From assembly GCA_030407005.1 (NCBI GenBank), contig JAUDYN010000001.1, positions 1,798,001-1,862,000 of the forward strand: a DNA stretch of 64,000 bases, given 5' to 3'. How positions within the stretch are numbered: position 1 is the stretch's first letter; every line of letters begins with the position of its first letter. This stretch comes from Desarmillaria ectypa (lineage: Eukaryota > Basidiomycota > Agaricomycetes > Agaricales > Physalacriaceae). The translations under genes and the position numbers were made by a program. Positions 12,033-22,978 of this stretch are shown here, piece after piece. The notes under the pieces are model-generated. The model made no database searches. It saw only the letters and a list, made by a program, of their open reading frames with translations, and was not told the origin of the DNA.

Positions 12033-13787
12033 TTATTTCTCAAACTCCCTGGATATCGCCCACCGTACCGCTTCCTCGACATCCTCAGCTTCATGCGTAG
12101 GCTTGTGACTTGGAGAACCGTGGATCGGATCATATACACCAGTGCGGACTAATACGGATGACCATCCCGCACCGTTGGCACCCGCAATATCTGAACAATA
12201 AACTTTAATCGTTTCTGTTCACGTACTTGAACGGTCCAGACTGACCAGACTCAGGATTATCTGTTCGCAGATGTTTCATTTGATACGAAGCAAATCAAGG
12301 GACGGAGAAGATGCGCCTTACCTCCAACCATGTACCTATGTAACCATGAGCAAAGGGTACTATGATGGGCGGATACACATACATTATAGGTTTTATGGAA
12401 TGTCCATATAATAAGCGTATCTGATCCTCCAGTACGCTTTTGGCATACCGGTAAGTTGCCTCGGTTGGCTTACCATACTGGACATGAGGATACATCCTGC
12501 CGGTCAAAGCCTTATGGAGGACGACCAGCATTAGATATTTGCCGTTGAAGAGTTTCCAGATTACTTGCCTTATAAACAGCTTGGAAAGCTTCTTTGAAGG
12601 CACCTTGTCCTAACCGCGGTCTAGGAAAGTCACATCTCCATATCAGATCAGGATTGCAGAAGACCAGTTCCACAGGTTTAGTTGGCTTGCCATACGGGCC
12701 ACCGATAATACCATTTGACTGTATAACATCACATATGATCTGGACTGTTCAAAATGGTCACTGGAAAATTCACACGACGGAATTTACGTCCCCAGTTGGA
12801 ACGCTTACTGTCAAGAGCCCAGTTACGGGGGTCATGGAAGACGAATATGGCCGATATGGGCGTATTCGAAAAGTCCACAGGCTGAGAATATACATGATAA
12901 ATGTCTTGGAGCGGGTAAACAACAAGAAGTTCTTACTCTTGTACTCTCCCTCTCGGCTGGGGCAAGTTCATAAAAGGGCCATACACTGTTGAAAGGTCAC
13001 GATCAATCCCTTAAAATTGATGTTCCATGACGAGCGTACGAAGGGTTCCAAGCTAGGACATCCAGCATTGTATGAGCCTTATTAAAACCATAACTGAACT
13101 TGGACGTTCAAAAGCAGTGGAGCGACAACATGAAGATTCACGAACAGTTCAGCAACCCGACGTATTTCGTCACGCCTTCCCCCCAAGACAAGAACATGCT
13201 CATTAGCATACTGAGAAACCTGCTGTTGCAGGATCGTATGCGCCTGTATGCACTGGCTGGGTGTGATCTATATGGAACAAATCGTATATGCGCCGATATG
13301 ACATGAGACCCAGTACGAACTTTGATACCCAGTTTGTCAGATAGGCCCTTGGCGCGAGCACTTTCAGAGACACCGCCCCCATTGGTCAACTGTGATCTGT
13401 ATTAGGCGACCTAGTTGAGCACGATATCATCCCATGGGCTTACGAGAATGAATGGTATTTTCCTAAACTCGGATACTCAATTCGCCAAAAGATTCAATGA
13501 AATTTCTGCAGACTCACTTTTTGAACGGATTGTTGCCTTCAAGTATTTGCAAAGCTCGGTGTGCTGAGGGTAGCACATGAGGCCCACGGATCAGAACGCC
13601 ATCCTTGAAACAGACCCGTTAAAAGACTGACGCAATACCGAGCTCAGATCCCACTATATCAAACGCGAAAGCTAAAGGTGGCGGCTTGTTGAGAGGTCGA
13701 ACAGAACTGCCTGAAGGAAGACCTAGTAAGTCTTCCAGTAAAGAAGTTCCGACAACGCAACGCGACCTTGAAGATATCTATGAGCAT
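12033..13787 (-). CDS. CECR5/HDHD5-type HAD-superfamily hydrolase, mitochondrial
   Basis: A HAD subfamily IIA hydrolase of the CECR5 type; relatives are mitochondrial and the substrate is not established. Reading 3' to 5' on the plus strand, the blocks are: AFAFDI joined to DGVLIRGPHVLPSAHRALQI (nucleophile Asp motif DxDG after an intron near 13610-13660), FILLTNGGGVSESARAKG near 13345-13395 (motif II), QYANEHVLVLGGRRDEIRRV near 13160-13215, HTMLDVLAWNP near 13020-13050, FHDPRNWALD near 12815, ELVFCNPDLIWRCDFPRPRLG near 12605-12670, YPHVQYGKPTEATYRYA near 12440-12495, and WSSVLVRTGVYDP near 12120-12160. It ends FEK-stop at 12033. The start is unsure: the ATG at 13787 opens a basic, Arg-rich presequence-like stretch, but it is in a different frame from AFAFDI, so an unrecognised intron or another start is needed. 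Confidence 0.8.
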
Positions 13788-14256
13788 AGACAAAAGAGGG
13801 CTTTCCAAGTATGGAGGCGCATCTAAGTTGAGGAGCTGGAGGGCACCGCAAACAAGACAGTAGCATGGGAGACGGAGTAAAGTGGGAACAGCCGGCCCGA
13901 TTTCCTTCAAGGCCACGTGGCAAGACACGTCGGTTTCCAAGGAATCCTTCCGGGACCAAAAGGATTCCAGATATTCGTCTTGCGAAATATTCTAACTGGA
14001 TATCTTATGGTCGCAAAGGATGGTCCTTCAGGTTCAATGACACGACGAGCGCTGATGAGCGACAGTTCTCGCGGGCCGCTCTTCAACGGTCCTCTGTCAC
14101 GTCACAACTGACTCCGCGGCCTTTTCCAACCAACCATCCTTACCGCTGCAAGCTCCCTTTACCGGCCTCACGAAACGTTGCTGGCCTTTCCCACCAGTGC
14201 ATTTCTTTCTATAGTTGATACGAGGCGAACTGAAGCCTTCTACGTAGGCGAATATC
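13788..14256. other. Divergent promoter region with an unassigned open stretch
   Basis: This lies between the divergent HAD-hydrolase and O-fucosyltransferase genes. An ATG-initiated frame at 13865-14218 (+) encodes a basic, 117-residue hypothetical protein with no domain I recognise, so it is recorded but not called a gene. Confidence 0.4.
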
Positions 14257-15885
14257 ATGGTTCCTAAACACCTATTTCCTGCTCGCACCGGAGAATATTC
14301 TCCTTCAGTTACCCTAGAGAAAGGAGCCTATCGAATGCGAGCGCCAACTCATAGGTCTTTTGGCACCCAACTGTTCACAAGTACTCCCATCCCTCCAGCT
14401 ATCACCCGTCGTCAACGGCCAGCGGGTACATCAAATATTCGCTGGGTCGCCTTGATCATGCTCCTAGCTTCCGCATCCATCGTCAGCTTTGGCATCGCGT
14501 ATCATCTGTTTTCAACGAGGTGGGATCTACTTGGCCACAATCCTTTTCGACACAACACTGATTCCACTCAAGTCATCGCTTTTAATTCTTCTCTCGACCT
14601 GCCAGACGCAAACGAGAAATTTCTGGCATATCTTCCCCATAGCGGATTTCACAATCAACGCATAGCGTTCGAGAATGCCTTGGCTCTGTCCTACATGTTG
14701 AACCGCACTCTCATTGTTCCTCCCATCCGCCTTGGCGGTCGCCCGATTCGTTATTTCAGTTTTGATACCCTGGCGCAGTTCCTTTCCCTCTCTGGGAAGG
14801 AAGGCTTGCGTCATTGTGCTTCCCTCCCTCGTCATGTCCTCTTACCGCCAGAATGTGCTGATTATCTTCATTACACCTATATACCCTGGGACTGGCTAGT
14901 CAATCTTACTGACATTCGAAAACGCCAGCGTCTGATTCACCGCTGGGACCTGACGAACGATTGGATCCATGACCATCTTGGAATCTCGCAAAACAAGACT
15001 CATACGTTGAAGGACAAGAGCGCGTATCACTTTCGCTACACGGATCGCCCTATAAACGATGCCGTGGTGGGCGATAAATATGAAAAGAACATTTATATCC
15101 GTGACCTGACGCTGTATCCGCACAGGCTTCTTCAATTCGGTTCACTCTTTGGTTCAACTCGGCTGCGACTAATGGATCCCGAGAATGATCGTGTACGTAG
15201 AAAGGCCCGGCAGAGCATGACCTACGCCTCTCCGGAGCTTGTTCATGTGGCAACCCTCATAGAGAGGAGTATTCCTGGCACATATCTTGGTGCCCACATT
15301 CGGCTTGGTGACGGTACATTTATGAACCGAAGGCACGAGAATAGCCGGCTCCTGTGGTGGCACCTCGTTCATGACATTCTCAACTACAGCACGGAGGATG
15401 CTCTTGCATTAGAATCCATGTTTCTGTCACCCTTTGATACCGTTGGCAGGCTACGGATTATTCCTAATTTCGCGAAGCAACCGAGAATCTCACTGCCTCC
15501 ACCTTCTCCCAACACTGCCTCTCGTTTTCCTTGCCGTGGTATCCGACATACGGCGTCGCATCTTTTCGCTTTGAATACACCGTTGTATATTGCAACCGAT
15601 GCTGACGATCCTACCAATGATCCAGCGTTGTCCCTATTTTTGCGCACGTTTCCTTGTACTTTCTTCTTGGAAGATTTCCCAGAACAGACTGCTGTATTGG
15701 ATCCACTGGTGAACGAATACGACGGTATCAAGCTGAAGCCATTTCTATTGTCATTTTTGGATTCGATGGTGGTGGCAAAGGCGTGGCAAGTCGTAGGGAC
15801 CAATGGAAGCACTTTTAGTCAGTTTGTTCAAGATGCCTTGTGGACCACATATCATGGAATAGATATTGTTCAAAGAGGAGCTTAA
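14257..15885 (+). CDS. O-fucosyltransferase-like type II membrane glycosyltransferase
   Basis: A 542-residue single-exon protein resembling GDP-fucose protein O-fucosyltransferases (PF10250 superfamily), probably in the Golgi or ER lumen. The N-terminal 65 residues are basic and cytosolic in character. One membrane segment follows (WVALIMLLASASIVSFGIAYH, residues about 68-88). The luminal part begins FLAYLPHSGFHNQRIAFENA, the usual nucleotide-sugar-site region with HNQR, then ALSYMLNRTLIVPP. GAHIRLGDG (about residues 347-355) matches the conserved HxRxGD-like motif, and IATDADD marks the C-terminal sugar-nucleotide domain. The start ATG at 14257 is the first in frame. The absence of introns is unusual in this neighbourhood. 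Donor and acceptor sugars are not shown by sequence. Confidence 0.8.
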   Translation: MVPKHLFPARTGEYSPSVTLEKGAYRMRAPTHRSFGTQLFTSTPIPPAITRRQRPAGTSNIRWVALIMLLASASIVSFGIAYHLFSTRWDLLGHNPFRHNTDSTQVIAFNSSLDLPDANEKFLAYLPHSGFHNQRIAFENALALSYMLNRTLIVPPIRLGGRPIRYFSFDTLAQFLSLSGKEGLRHCASLPRHVLLPPECADYLHYTYIPWDWLVNLTDIRKRQRLIHRWDLTNDWIHDHLGISQNKTHTLKDKSAYHFRYTDRPINDAVVGDKYEKNIYIRDLTLYPHRLLQFGSLFGSTRLRLMDPENDRVRRKARQSMTYASPELVHVATLIERSIPGTYLGAHIRLGDGTFMNRRHENSRLLWWHLVHDILNYSTEDALALESMFLSPFDTVGRLRIIPNFAKQPRISLPPPSPNTASRFPCRGIRHTASHLFALNTPLYIATDADDPTNDPALSLFLRTFPCTFFLEDFPEQTAVLDPLVNEYDGIKLKPFLLSFLDSMVVAKAWQVVGTNGSTFSQFVQDALWTTYHGIDIVQRGA

Positions 15886-16291
15886 ATTTGTCTTCGTCCA
15901 TAAGCACTTGTGTTGGGATCCCGTCCTTCCTCACATTCCATTACATACCTGCTGATTGTAGCATCAATAATGATTTGATCCCCGATCGTCCTATTTGTCT
16001 TGTTAGACCGGTCTCCCCATGTACGTCGTTTTGACGTTGATATCGAGTCTTTTTCGTTGATATACTCGGCTTTATACCACAGAGTAGCATTGCAGAATCT
16101 GTATCACCCTTTGGTTGCACGGCATTGTCAAGCATCAGGCAAAATAAATGCTGATGATCAATAGCGTCGCTGCGATGCCACCTCCTAGGTTGTTCCCTTT
16201 GCTTTGGTATTTATAGTGGCGGACCTGGTTTTTGCATTGTTTTCTCCCCTTCCCCTGGATTTCTTGAATTGCGCCTCCCGGTCAATTAGCG
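15886..16291. other. Intergenic, upstream of Vts1-like gene
   Basis: About 400 bp; pyrimidine-rich near the downstream gene, as is common before basidiomycete start sites. No gene or RNA recognised. Confidence 0.45.
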
Positions 16292-17854
16292 ATGTCAAGT
16301 TTCCAGGTATCCGTCCCCAGTCCTATACGGTCCTGTCCACCGGAGTTGCCTCAGTCACCACAACCTTCTTCAGCTTTTGGTCAGCCCTCTCCTCGCATGC
16401 CACCGTCTCCTCGCGTCCCTGACGGACGAACAGGTAACCAATTTTGCGTGTGTCTGCTTAGCTTCTTATTTATGCCTGGTAGGTGAAGGCTTGGACAATT
16501 GGTTTACGAAGTTCGAAACGACACTAGTGGGTCGAACTTGCGATTGACTCCACCCATGGCTCAATTTACAATGCAGGAAAACATGGCTGTGGCCTCTGAA
16601 GAACCGAAATTCAAGGAAGAGTTGAGTACTATTGAGCAGTGTCCGTTCCTGCAACTGTTACACTTCAATTCACTAACACAAATTATGCAGGGTTCAAGCT
16701 ATTGTCAGAGAGCGAGCAGACCGCAACTATGTATACGCTGCTCCAAAACGCCAACCCTGGCCAATTGCATTTCTTAGTGGCTGTCCTTCAACAAATGTTT
16801 GACGCTAGTAACACTGCACTCCGTATGTTGTCCTGATTGATGGCATCCGAATCGTGAAACTGACGATATGGTGCGTAACTCAGAAGCTGAAACCCCTGCA
16901 CATCCAAACTGGCAGCAACCGTCCCGAAACCTGCGCCCCCCGAGTTTGAACTTGCCCGCCCCTGCCACGTCCGACGCCACTCCGTTTAGTACTCCGGCGA
17001 CGAGCCGGGATCCAGTCAGTGGGAGCGCACAGACGGCCGAGCAAGGCGTCGGTCAGGAAATCGTCGTCAAACCAACTGATGAGAGCAGCTGGGCTAGCAT
17101 GGTTAGTACTCCGAATGATATCATGTTCAAGAAGAGATCGGATGGTTCCCCGAACCCTGGCACGCCAAACTTGTTGAACGGTGGTACGTTCCCAGGTCAA
17201 CCTGCCGGTTTTAACATGTCCATGCTCAGTAGTATGGGATTCTCGAGCGACGCACAAATGCTTGCTTTTCAGTTGATGATGAATAGTTTGATGCCGCCAG
17301 CCGGAGCAACAAAGGAAAATACCCCACCACCGCCCCAGCAGCAACAGCGACAACAGCCTCGATCGCAGTCACCTGCAGGCGCATCGTCAAACTGGAGGGC
17401 CTCAAACACTTCGCGGTTCCCCGGGAGCGCGTTGAGAAGCGCCAAGGCTATGCCGAAGAATGCTGGTTTGAAGAGCGGCGGTTTAAAAAGTGCTGCATCT
17501 GCCGGCAGTGGAAGTGGCGTCACGCCGAAGGAGGACGACATCAACCCGCAGCTCTTGGAAGACGTACCCGCGTGGTTGAAGAGCTTGCGCCTGCACAAGT
17601 ATACGTCCTGTTTTGAGGGGATGAATTGGAGGGATATGGTCAAGTTGAACGAGGCTACCCTTGAAAAGAAGGGTGTGACTGCTATGGGAGCACGTAGACG
17701 ATTGGTAAAGACATTCGATGCGGTAAAGAAGAAGATGGGTATGGAAAGTCCAACTAGTCTTGGTCCGGCAAGTGCGAGTGCAACCATTGCGACGTCTTCA
17801 GTGTCTTTGCCGAACGCAAGTTTACCTACAGTTCCACACAGTGCCGCCTCATGA
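16292..17854 (+). CDS. VTS1: Vts1/Smaug-like SAM-domain RNA-binding protein
   Basis: A post-transcriptional regulator. The family binds stem-loop elements in mRNA through its SAM domain and recruits the Ccr4-Not deadenylase in the cytoplasm. The start ATG at 16292 opens a Pro/Ser-rich N-terminus. Exons then read EGLDNWFTKFETTL, FKEELSTIEQ|WFKLLSESEQTATMYTLLQ and QLHFLVAVLQQMFDASNTAL, the N-terminal helical region seen in Vts1 proteins. The middle is low-complexity (Gln/Pro run near 17325-17360). The SAM domain, near residues 390-455 of the spliced product (about 17545-17745), has WLKSLRLHKYTSCFEGMNW and TAMGARRRLVKTF, with the basic helix used for RNA contact. Four introns were inferred, all joining in frame. 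The stop is at 17854. Confidence 0.88.
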
Positions 17855-18084
17855 GGTGCACTGGTTGCATCCTGACTATTTAAACAATTATTCTGCAACA
17901 TCGTGTATTCATACCACTTTTCGTCGTTCCCTTACATAGCTATGTCACGCATCTCAGATGTTGCGATAAATGCCATTCCAGCGGATTAGTCTGTAAATAT
18001 TACTGATCCTATGGTTATCTGTCACATGTACTGATAACGAGAGAAGGCATCTTTGCTTCAAGTTGCTTACATCTATCATCGACT

Positions 18085-19082
18085 ATGGCGACGACGATTG
18101 CAGTGATCGCCGCAGGCGCCATGGGTTCTGCAGTGTCAAGGAAACTGGTGCAAAGGGGTTGCACCGTCCTGACGAATCTTGAAGGACGCTCGGAATCTAC
18201 ACGTCGAAGGGCACGCAAGGCCGGTATGAAGGAGGCGACGTATAATTCGATTGCTTGCGAAGCCAGTATCGTCCTCAGTATCCTGCCACCAAGCGATGCG
18301 TTTTCATTCGCGAAAGCTTTGTCAAAGAGGCGAACACGGTGTCGTCCAAGGTTCTGTTTGTGAATTGTAATGCCGTGAACCCGGGGACGGTCGAACGTAT
18401 TTCAGATATATTCTTGGGAACATCCATGTCTTTTGTTGATGCAGGGATCATCGGAGCTCCTCCGAGGGATGATTATGATCCAATATTCTTCGCCTCCAGT
18501 GACGATGCGGAGCAGCTGCGCAAATTTGCGGAACTCTCGAAATACAGACTAAAGGTTTCGGTCTTGGAGGGGGACAGAGCCGGAGTGGGTGCTACCAGCG
18601 CCTTAAAGGTGTCCTATGCGGTAAGATCTACGTCTAGATTCCTTGACCCTTGGAGATGTGGATATATCAACACCCACGCTTATTTATTTCTGTCAACAGG
18701 GCATTACGAAAGGAATGATAGCCGTGCTTACCACGATGTTTCTTGGTTTGTTATTTTCAGTGCATCGTGTTGATGCCGACCTAATTCCAGACCAGGTGCA
18801 CATGCGTCGTCACCTGCCACTGCTAAAGCTCTCCTCAAAATTCTGCACGAAACACGACCTAGAGTTGTGGAAGACGCGACATGATCGATACCAGACATGA
18901 TTCCAAAGGCGTACTGGTGGGCCGGTGGGATGGAGGAAATTGCAGGGTTCCTTGGACAAGGGGAAGGGGATACATACATGGGAATAGCCAAGGTTTACGA
19001 GAGGGTGGAAACGTCGTTGAAAGGGAATAACACAGATATTGAGGTACTGAAAGGCATGGTGGAGGAAGCGAAGAAGCTGTAA
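18085..19082 (+). pseudogene. 6-phosphogluconate-dehydrogenase-like (DUF1932) oxidoreductase, disrupted
   Basis: It resembles NAD(P)-binding beta-hydroxyacid dehydrogenases: IAVIAAGAMGSAVSRKL at the start (Rossmann GxGxMG-like, first Gly replaced by Ala) and VLSILPPSDA near 18271-18300. A DUF1932 C-terminal domain follows (GITKGMIAVLTTMFL, SSPATAKALLKILHE, YWWAGGMEEIAGF). Two lesions interrupt it. Near 18314-18320 the frame DAFSFAKA must shift to FVKEANTVSSK, with no room for an intron (one base missing). Near 18889-18900 an in-frame TGA follows VVEDAT, just before MIPKAYWW. Apart from these, two normal introns join cleanly. It is either a recent pseudogene or two sequence errors; close spacing to neighbours and intact motifs suggest recent loss. 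Confidence 0.7.
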
Positions 19083-19318
19083 TACTCTGTACTCGGAAGG
19101 AGATGGAGCCAGTGAAATCAAAAGAAACGAAGGAAATGAAGGTAAGAAGGCAATTAGAAGAATTTGTCGTTGCTTGCCACCCCTGGACCAGGGACCCTTC
19201 TACCCCAGCGCCTTTCCCACTATCCCACAAGTCCAGCCCTTTTTTTCTTCGTCTTACCTTGTCCTCCGTCCCGTAACGGCCTACCGATGCCCAGTTTCCG
19301 ATATTCACAGCAAATACG

Positions 19319-22300
19319 ATGTCCGTGATGACTGGATCCCCTGCACCAGCGATGCCGACCGTTCCACATGAATCTTTTCCTAGGCGAGCGCCATCTTCGT
19401 CGCTGCCGAGCGTGACCATCTCTCGTCAAGCCTCGACGTCATCTGCCAAAGGAAAAGCCTCGGAGCGAGTAAATGGTGCCACCACCCCTCAATCACCCAC
19501 TTTTAAGAGTATGCGACAGTCGAGAAGTAGTACCCCGGCTCAGGATGGCGATGATACGACTTGGGGTTCCAATTTCTGGGTGACACTCGTCGATCCTCAG
19601 GTATGTCTGCTGTAGGACTCTATTCGGATGCCTCCCTGATGTCAGCGATCATGTAGACGCAATCCTCCTTTTATGCATGTCCTGCAACTGGTCAAGTCAG
19701 TTGGGACGCGCCTGTTGGCAATTTCGTGTGCGCAGCTATATCATTCAGTCACCAATTCTGGCGTAACGATATTTCCCCTTCAGATTGCCACCGAGCGCGG
19801 AGGGTGAATGGTGGGAGTTGAGTGATGAGAGTCGCGGAGGCTTGTCCTACTACTATCAGACGAAAACTGGAGAAACAGTATGGGAGAGACCACCAGGTTT
19901 CGTAATTCCTCTAGGAATCATTCAGGCAAGCCATTTTTGACCGCTATCAATATATCTGAGTGGGTAGCTGAAACCCTGACAGAATTCGGCTCTGGGGCGG
20001 CATTTGTCACACCGTCTCTCCAGATCCATGGCTTACGACTCTGCATTACAGTCCCAAAACCTATCACCAGAAAAGCCGACCTACCGACGTTCCAACTCTT
20101 ACGCAAATGGCCAGGACGACATGCCAACTCGAAAGTCCACCCATTCAATTACCCCTGCCAAAAGCCCTGCTTCTGCGAAAATGAAAAGTCCCCCTGCACG
20201 ACGTTCACTTTCTCACGACCAATACCACAATACTAATAATCTGAACGGCTCCAGTCGTCTGCATACCCTTGCCCAGCATTTACCCCCAATACCCGCATCT
20301 CCTTATACCTCGGATGCGAGTTTGTCATTGCCAAAGCTCAAGACTTTGACCCCCTCTAGCAGTAGTCCTAAACTCAGGGATGACGCCTTGAGACGTCCGT
20401 CTAATAATTCCACTCCAGAATCATCCGCTCGAGCGAGATCAAAATCATCATCATATGTATCTCATCGTCCCCAACTTCCACAGAGCCTCAATGCAGCCGT
20501 GGAAATGCTTAGTTCTACTTCTGAAAGTAGCCATACGTCAAATCAACCTTCTCAGACCGGTACCAGTAGCGTACAGGCGTCACCTACGACACTTGACAAT
20601 TTTGCAGCTAAACAGTCTGGGAAGCGAGGAGCTCCAAGCCGACCGATCCCGCTGCCACCGGGGGATTCGAAGACGGGACGAAGCCCGCCCGTGAGGATTA
20701 ACGGCAAGGAAATCAGCGGCCCCATTCTAAATACAGGTCAGCATACCCCTTCAATCGACGACAGTCGCCACAAATGATTTTGATTTTCATGTGCAGCCGC
20801 CACATTGGAAATGAGTCCAGTGAAGAACCGAGCAACAGGCAAACCTATCCTCATCCAACCCCGCGTCGTGTCGCTCGATGTTTCAACGGCGACTCTAAGT
20901 TATGGGTACGGTATTAGTTGTACTCGGGTGTAAAAAATACAAGTGTTGAACGATACATAGGGAAAGTTATCCGGTTCTTCCCCACGACCTGGTCTCCGAT
21001 ATCCTACAATTCGCCGAATCTGATTATGCGAAGCAGTATTTTTCCACTCATCGTACAGGGTTCATCTTTCGGCGGCGAATTCCCGTTGCGCAGATGATGT
21101 CTTGGCAGAAGGTGATTCGAAGTCGTATACTCTGATACTGGTACTCATGTCCCCCTTTTCCAGGCCCCTTTAGCTTCTCCGTTGCTGGCCTTGAACCGCA
21201 CCTTGAACAGAGATGCAGTCAAGATATTCAAAATTATACAGCACATCATGGGTGATAGAGAAGGAAAACCTATGGGTGTGCGGGTGCATTCCGATGCTCT
21301 TTCGACCGTTTCGTCAAGTAACACATCTTCCGCATCTCTTGCTTCGAATACAGCAAGTATTTTAGAGGAAGAGAGATGGATTCTGAGCGAGGGCCTGAGC
21401 CATGGAGAACTTCGTGACGAAATATATTGTCAGCTCATGAAGCAGCTAAGTGGCAATCCCAATACGTTCGTGGGATCTCTTCTTTTACTGGGTTAATGCC
21501 TGACGCCCCATTCTCACAGGGAAAGTATATTTAGAGGATGGCAACTGATGTGTGTTCTTCTCATAACTTTCCCACCCTCAAAAAACATAGAGACGTACGT
21601 GCGGGGATTCGTGCAACAGCATTTGTCCAAGCAGGAGGGACGTGTAGACATCATGGCGAAGCATTGTATGCGACGGCTGTCTTTCATCTCGAGGAAGGGA
21701 CCACGAAGAAAACCGCCAAGTACGGCGGAAATTGAGATAGCCTCTGTGCGTAGAAAACGGTTGTCTTTCCCATTGTTTCTTCATCACTGACGTTGCATGT
21801 AGGATGCCGCGTTTAATCCGTCCACATTCGGTGAATCACTAGATGCCATCATACGATTGCAAGAACGCAATTACCCTCATCAAAAAGTGCCAATCATTCT
21901 TCCGTTCCTTGCAGATGGCATTTTGGCCCTTGGGGGTACGAAGTCGGAGGGCATTTTCCGCGTACCTGGAGATGGTGACGCTATCTCTGAGCTCAAGCTA
22001 CGCATCGATAGAGGGTACTACACACTGGACGGTGTGGATGACCCTCACGTTCTCGCGTCTCTCATGAAGTCGTGGCTTCGAGAGCTTTGTGATCCTCTCG
22101 TACCCGAGGAGATGTACAATGAGTGCATATCGAGTTCCAAGGATCCCGAGGCGTGTGTCCATATAGTGCAACGTCTACCGACCGTCAATCGACGCGTTGT
22201 TCTCTTCGTCATCAGCTTCCTTCAGTTGTTCTTGGACGACAGAACACAGACATTGACGAAGATGACGCCTGCCAATCTTGCGCTGGTGATGGCGCCGAAT

Positions 22301-22550
22301 CTCCTCCGCTGCAACTCGGATTCGATGTCTATCGTGTACACCAATACACAGTTCGTCTTCACTTCTAGCTAGTTCATCGCATTACTGATTTGTTTTTAGG
22401 TACGAGCAGATATTCGTGTACAACCTACTTCTTTACCTCAAGTGCGGTGAAGTAGACATGGATTATATTCCTGCGCATGGACTCGGTGCAGTTCCAGCAG
22501 TCTCTAGATCGCGATCGTCGAAATCGCGAACCAGACGTAATCGTTACTGA
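19319..22550 (+). CDS. WW-MyTH4-RhoGAP protein (ARHGAP39/Vilse-like)
   Basis: A predicted Rho-family GTPase-activating protein acting on actin or polarity signalling. The start ATG at 19319 opens a Ser-rich N-terminus. Two WW-like blocks follow: TWGSNFWVTLVDPQ with FYACPATGQVSWDAP, then EWWELSDESRGGLSYYYQTK with ETVWERPPGFV. A long Ser/Pro-rich linker (about 20000-20780) precedes a MyTH4 domain, which includes SDYAKQYFSTHRTGFIFRR, EERWILSEGLSHGELRDEIY and CQLMKQLSGNPN near 21430-21465. The RhoGAP domain (about 21805-22440) has IFRVPGDGDAISELK with the catalytic arginine, LASLMKSWLRELCDPLVP, and LALVMAPNLLR with the conserved N. The C-terminus is a basic Ser/Arg tail. Numerous short introns were inferred. 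The gene appears complete. Confidence 0.88.
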
Positions 22551-22978
22551 ATACATTCCCTTTACATTCGTTTTTTATTTATTGCTTTTTGATTCTCCAT
22601 CTTCAACGGTTCTCTATATCAACGGTGGATTTAAAGTTCCTTAACTGCTTCCTTCTCTCTCATTGTTGTTCGTTCATCGCTGTAAATGTAGCATTTATTT
22701 CACCTTCTTTCACTCCCCCAAGGAACCATACGTGGTCATTTCGAATAGTTTATACCCAACACAACAAACCATGCGCAGGATCTAATAGCACATGCGCAAA
22801 TATGTACTTTTCTCCGCTAGATGAAGTGATGATACTCCGTGACGAACATAGAGAAAAGCTATGCAGTCGCTGATGCAACTAACGTACTATTACTTCTTGC
22901 TTCTGCAACCAGAATCTGCAGCAGAACAGACGAGGGGTAGGGGGTAGGGTAGGGGATGTTTATTCTGGTTTGAAGGAA
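22551..22978. other. Convergent 3' intergenic region with G-rich tract
   Basis: Lies between the 3' ends of the RhoGAP and Mtf2-like genes. It holds a T-rich stretch near 22563-22600 and a G-rich run at 22934-22955 (see separate entry). Confidence 0.5.
22934..22955 (+). repeat. G-tract with four G-runs, potential G-quadruplex
   Basis: Four runs of three to five G separated by TA (G4-TA-G5-TA-G3-TA-G4), 23 bp from the stop codon of the minus-strand Mtf2-like gene. The pattern fits a two-nucleotide-loop G-quadruplex on the plus strand. It also looks like short telomere-type TAGGG repeats. Function is inferred only. Confidence 0.55.

Noticed and set aside
13865..14218. A 117-codon plus-strand ATG frame upstream of the O-fucosyltransferase-like gene
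   Set aside because: Basic and without a recognised domain; it lies in a divergent promoter. Not excluded as a small gene but unsupported.
15384..15812. A 142-codon antisense frame over the O-fucosyltransferase-like gene
   Set aside because: Shadow of the coding strand with no motif.
17269..17901. A 210-codon antisense frame over the Vts1-like gene
   Set aside because: Composition mirrors the repetitive coding strand; the SAM domain lies on the plus strand.
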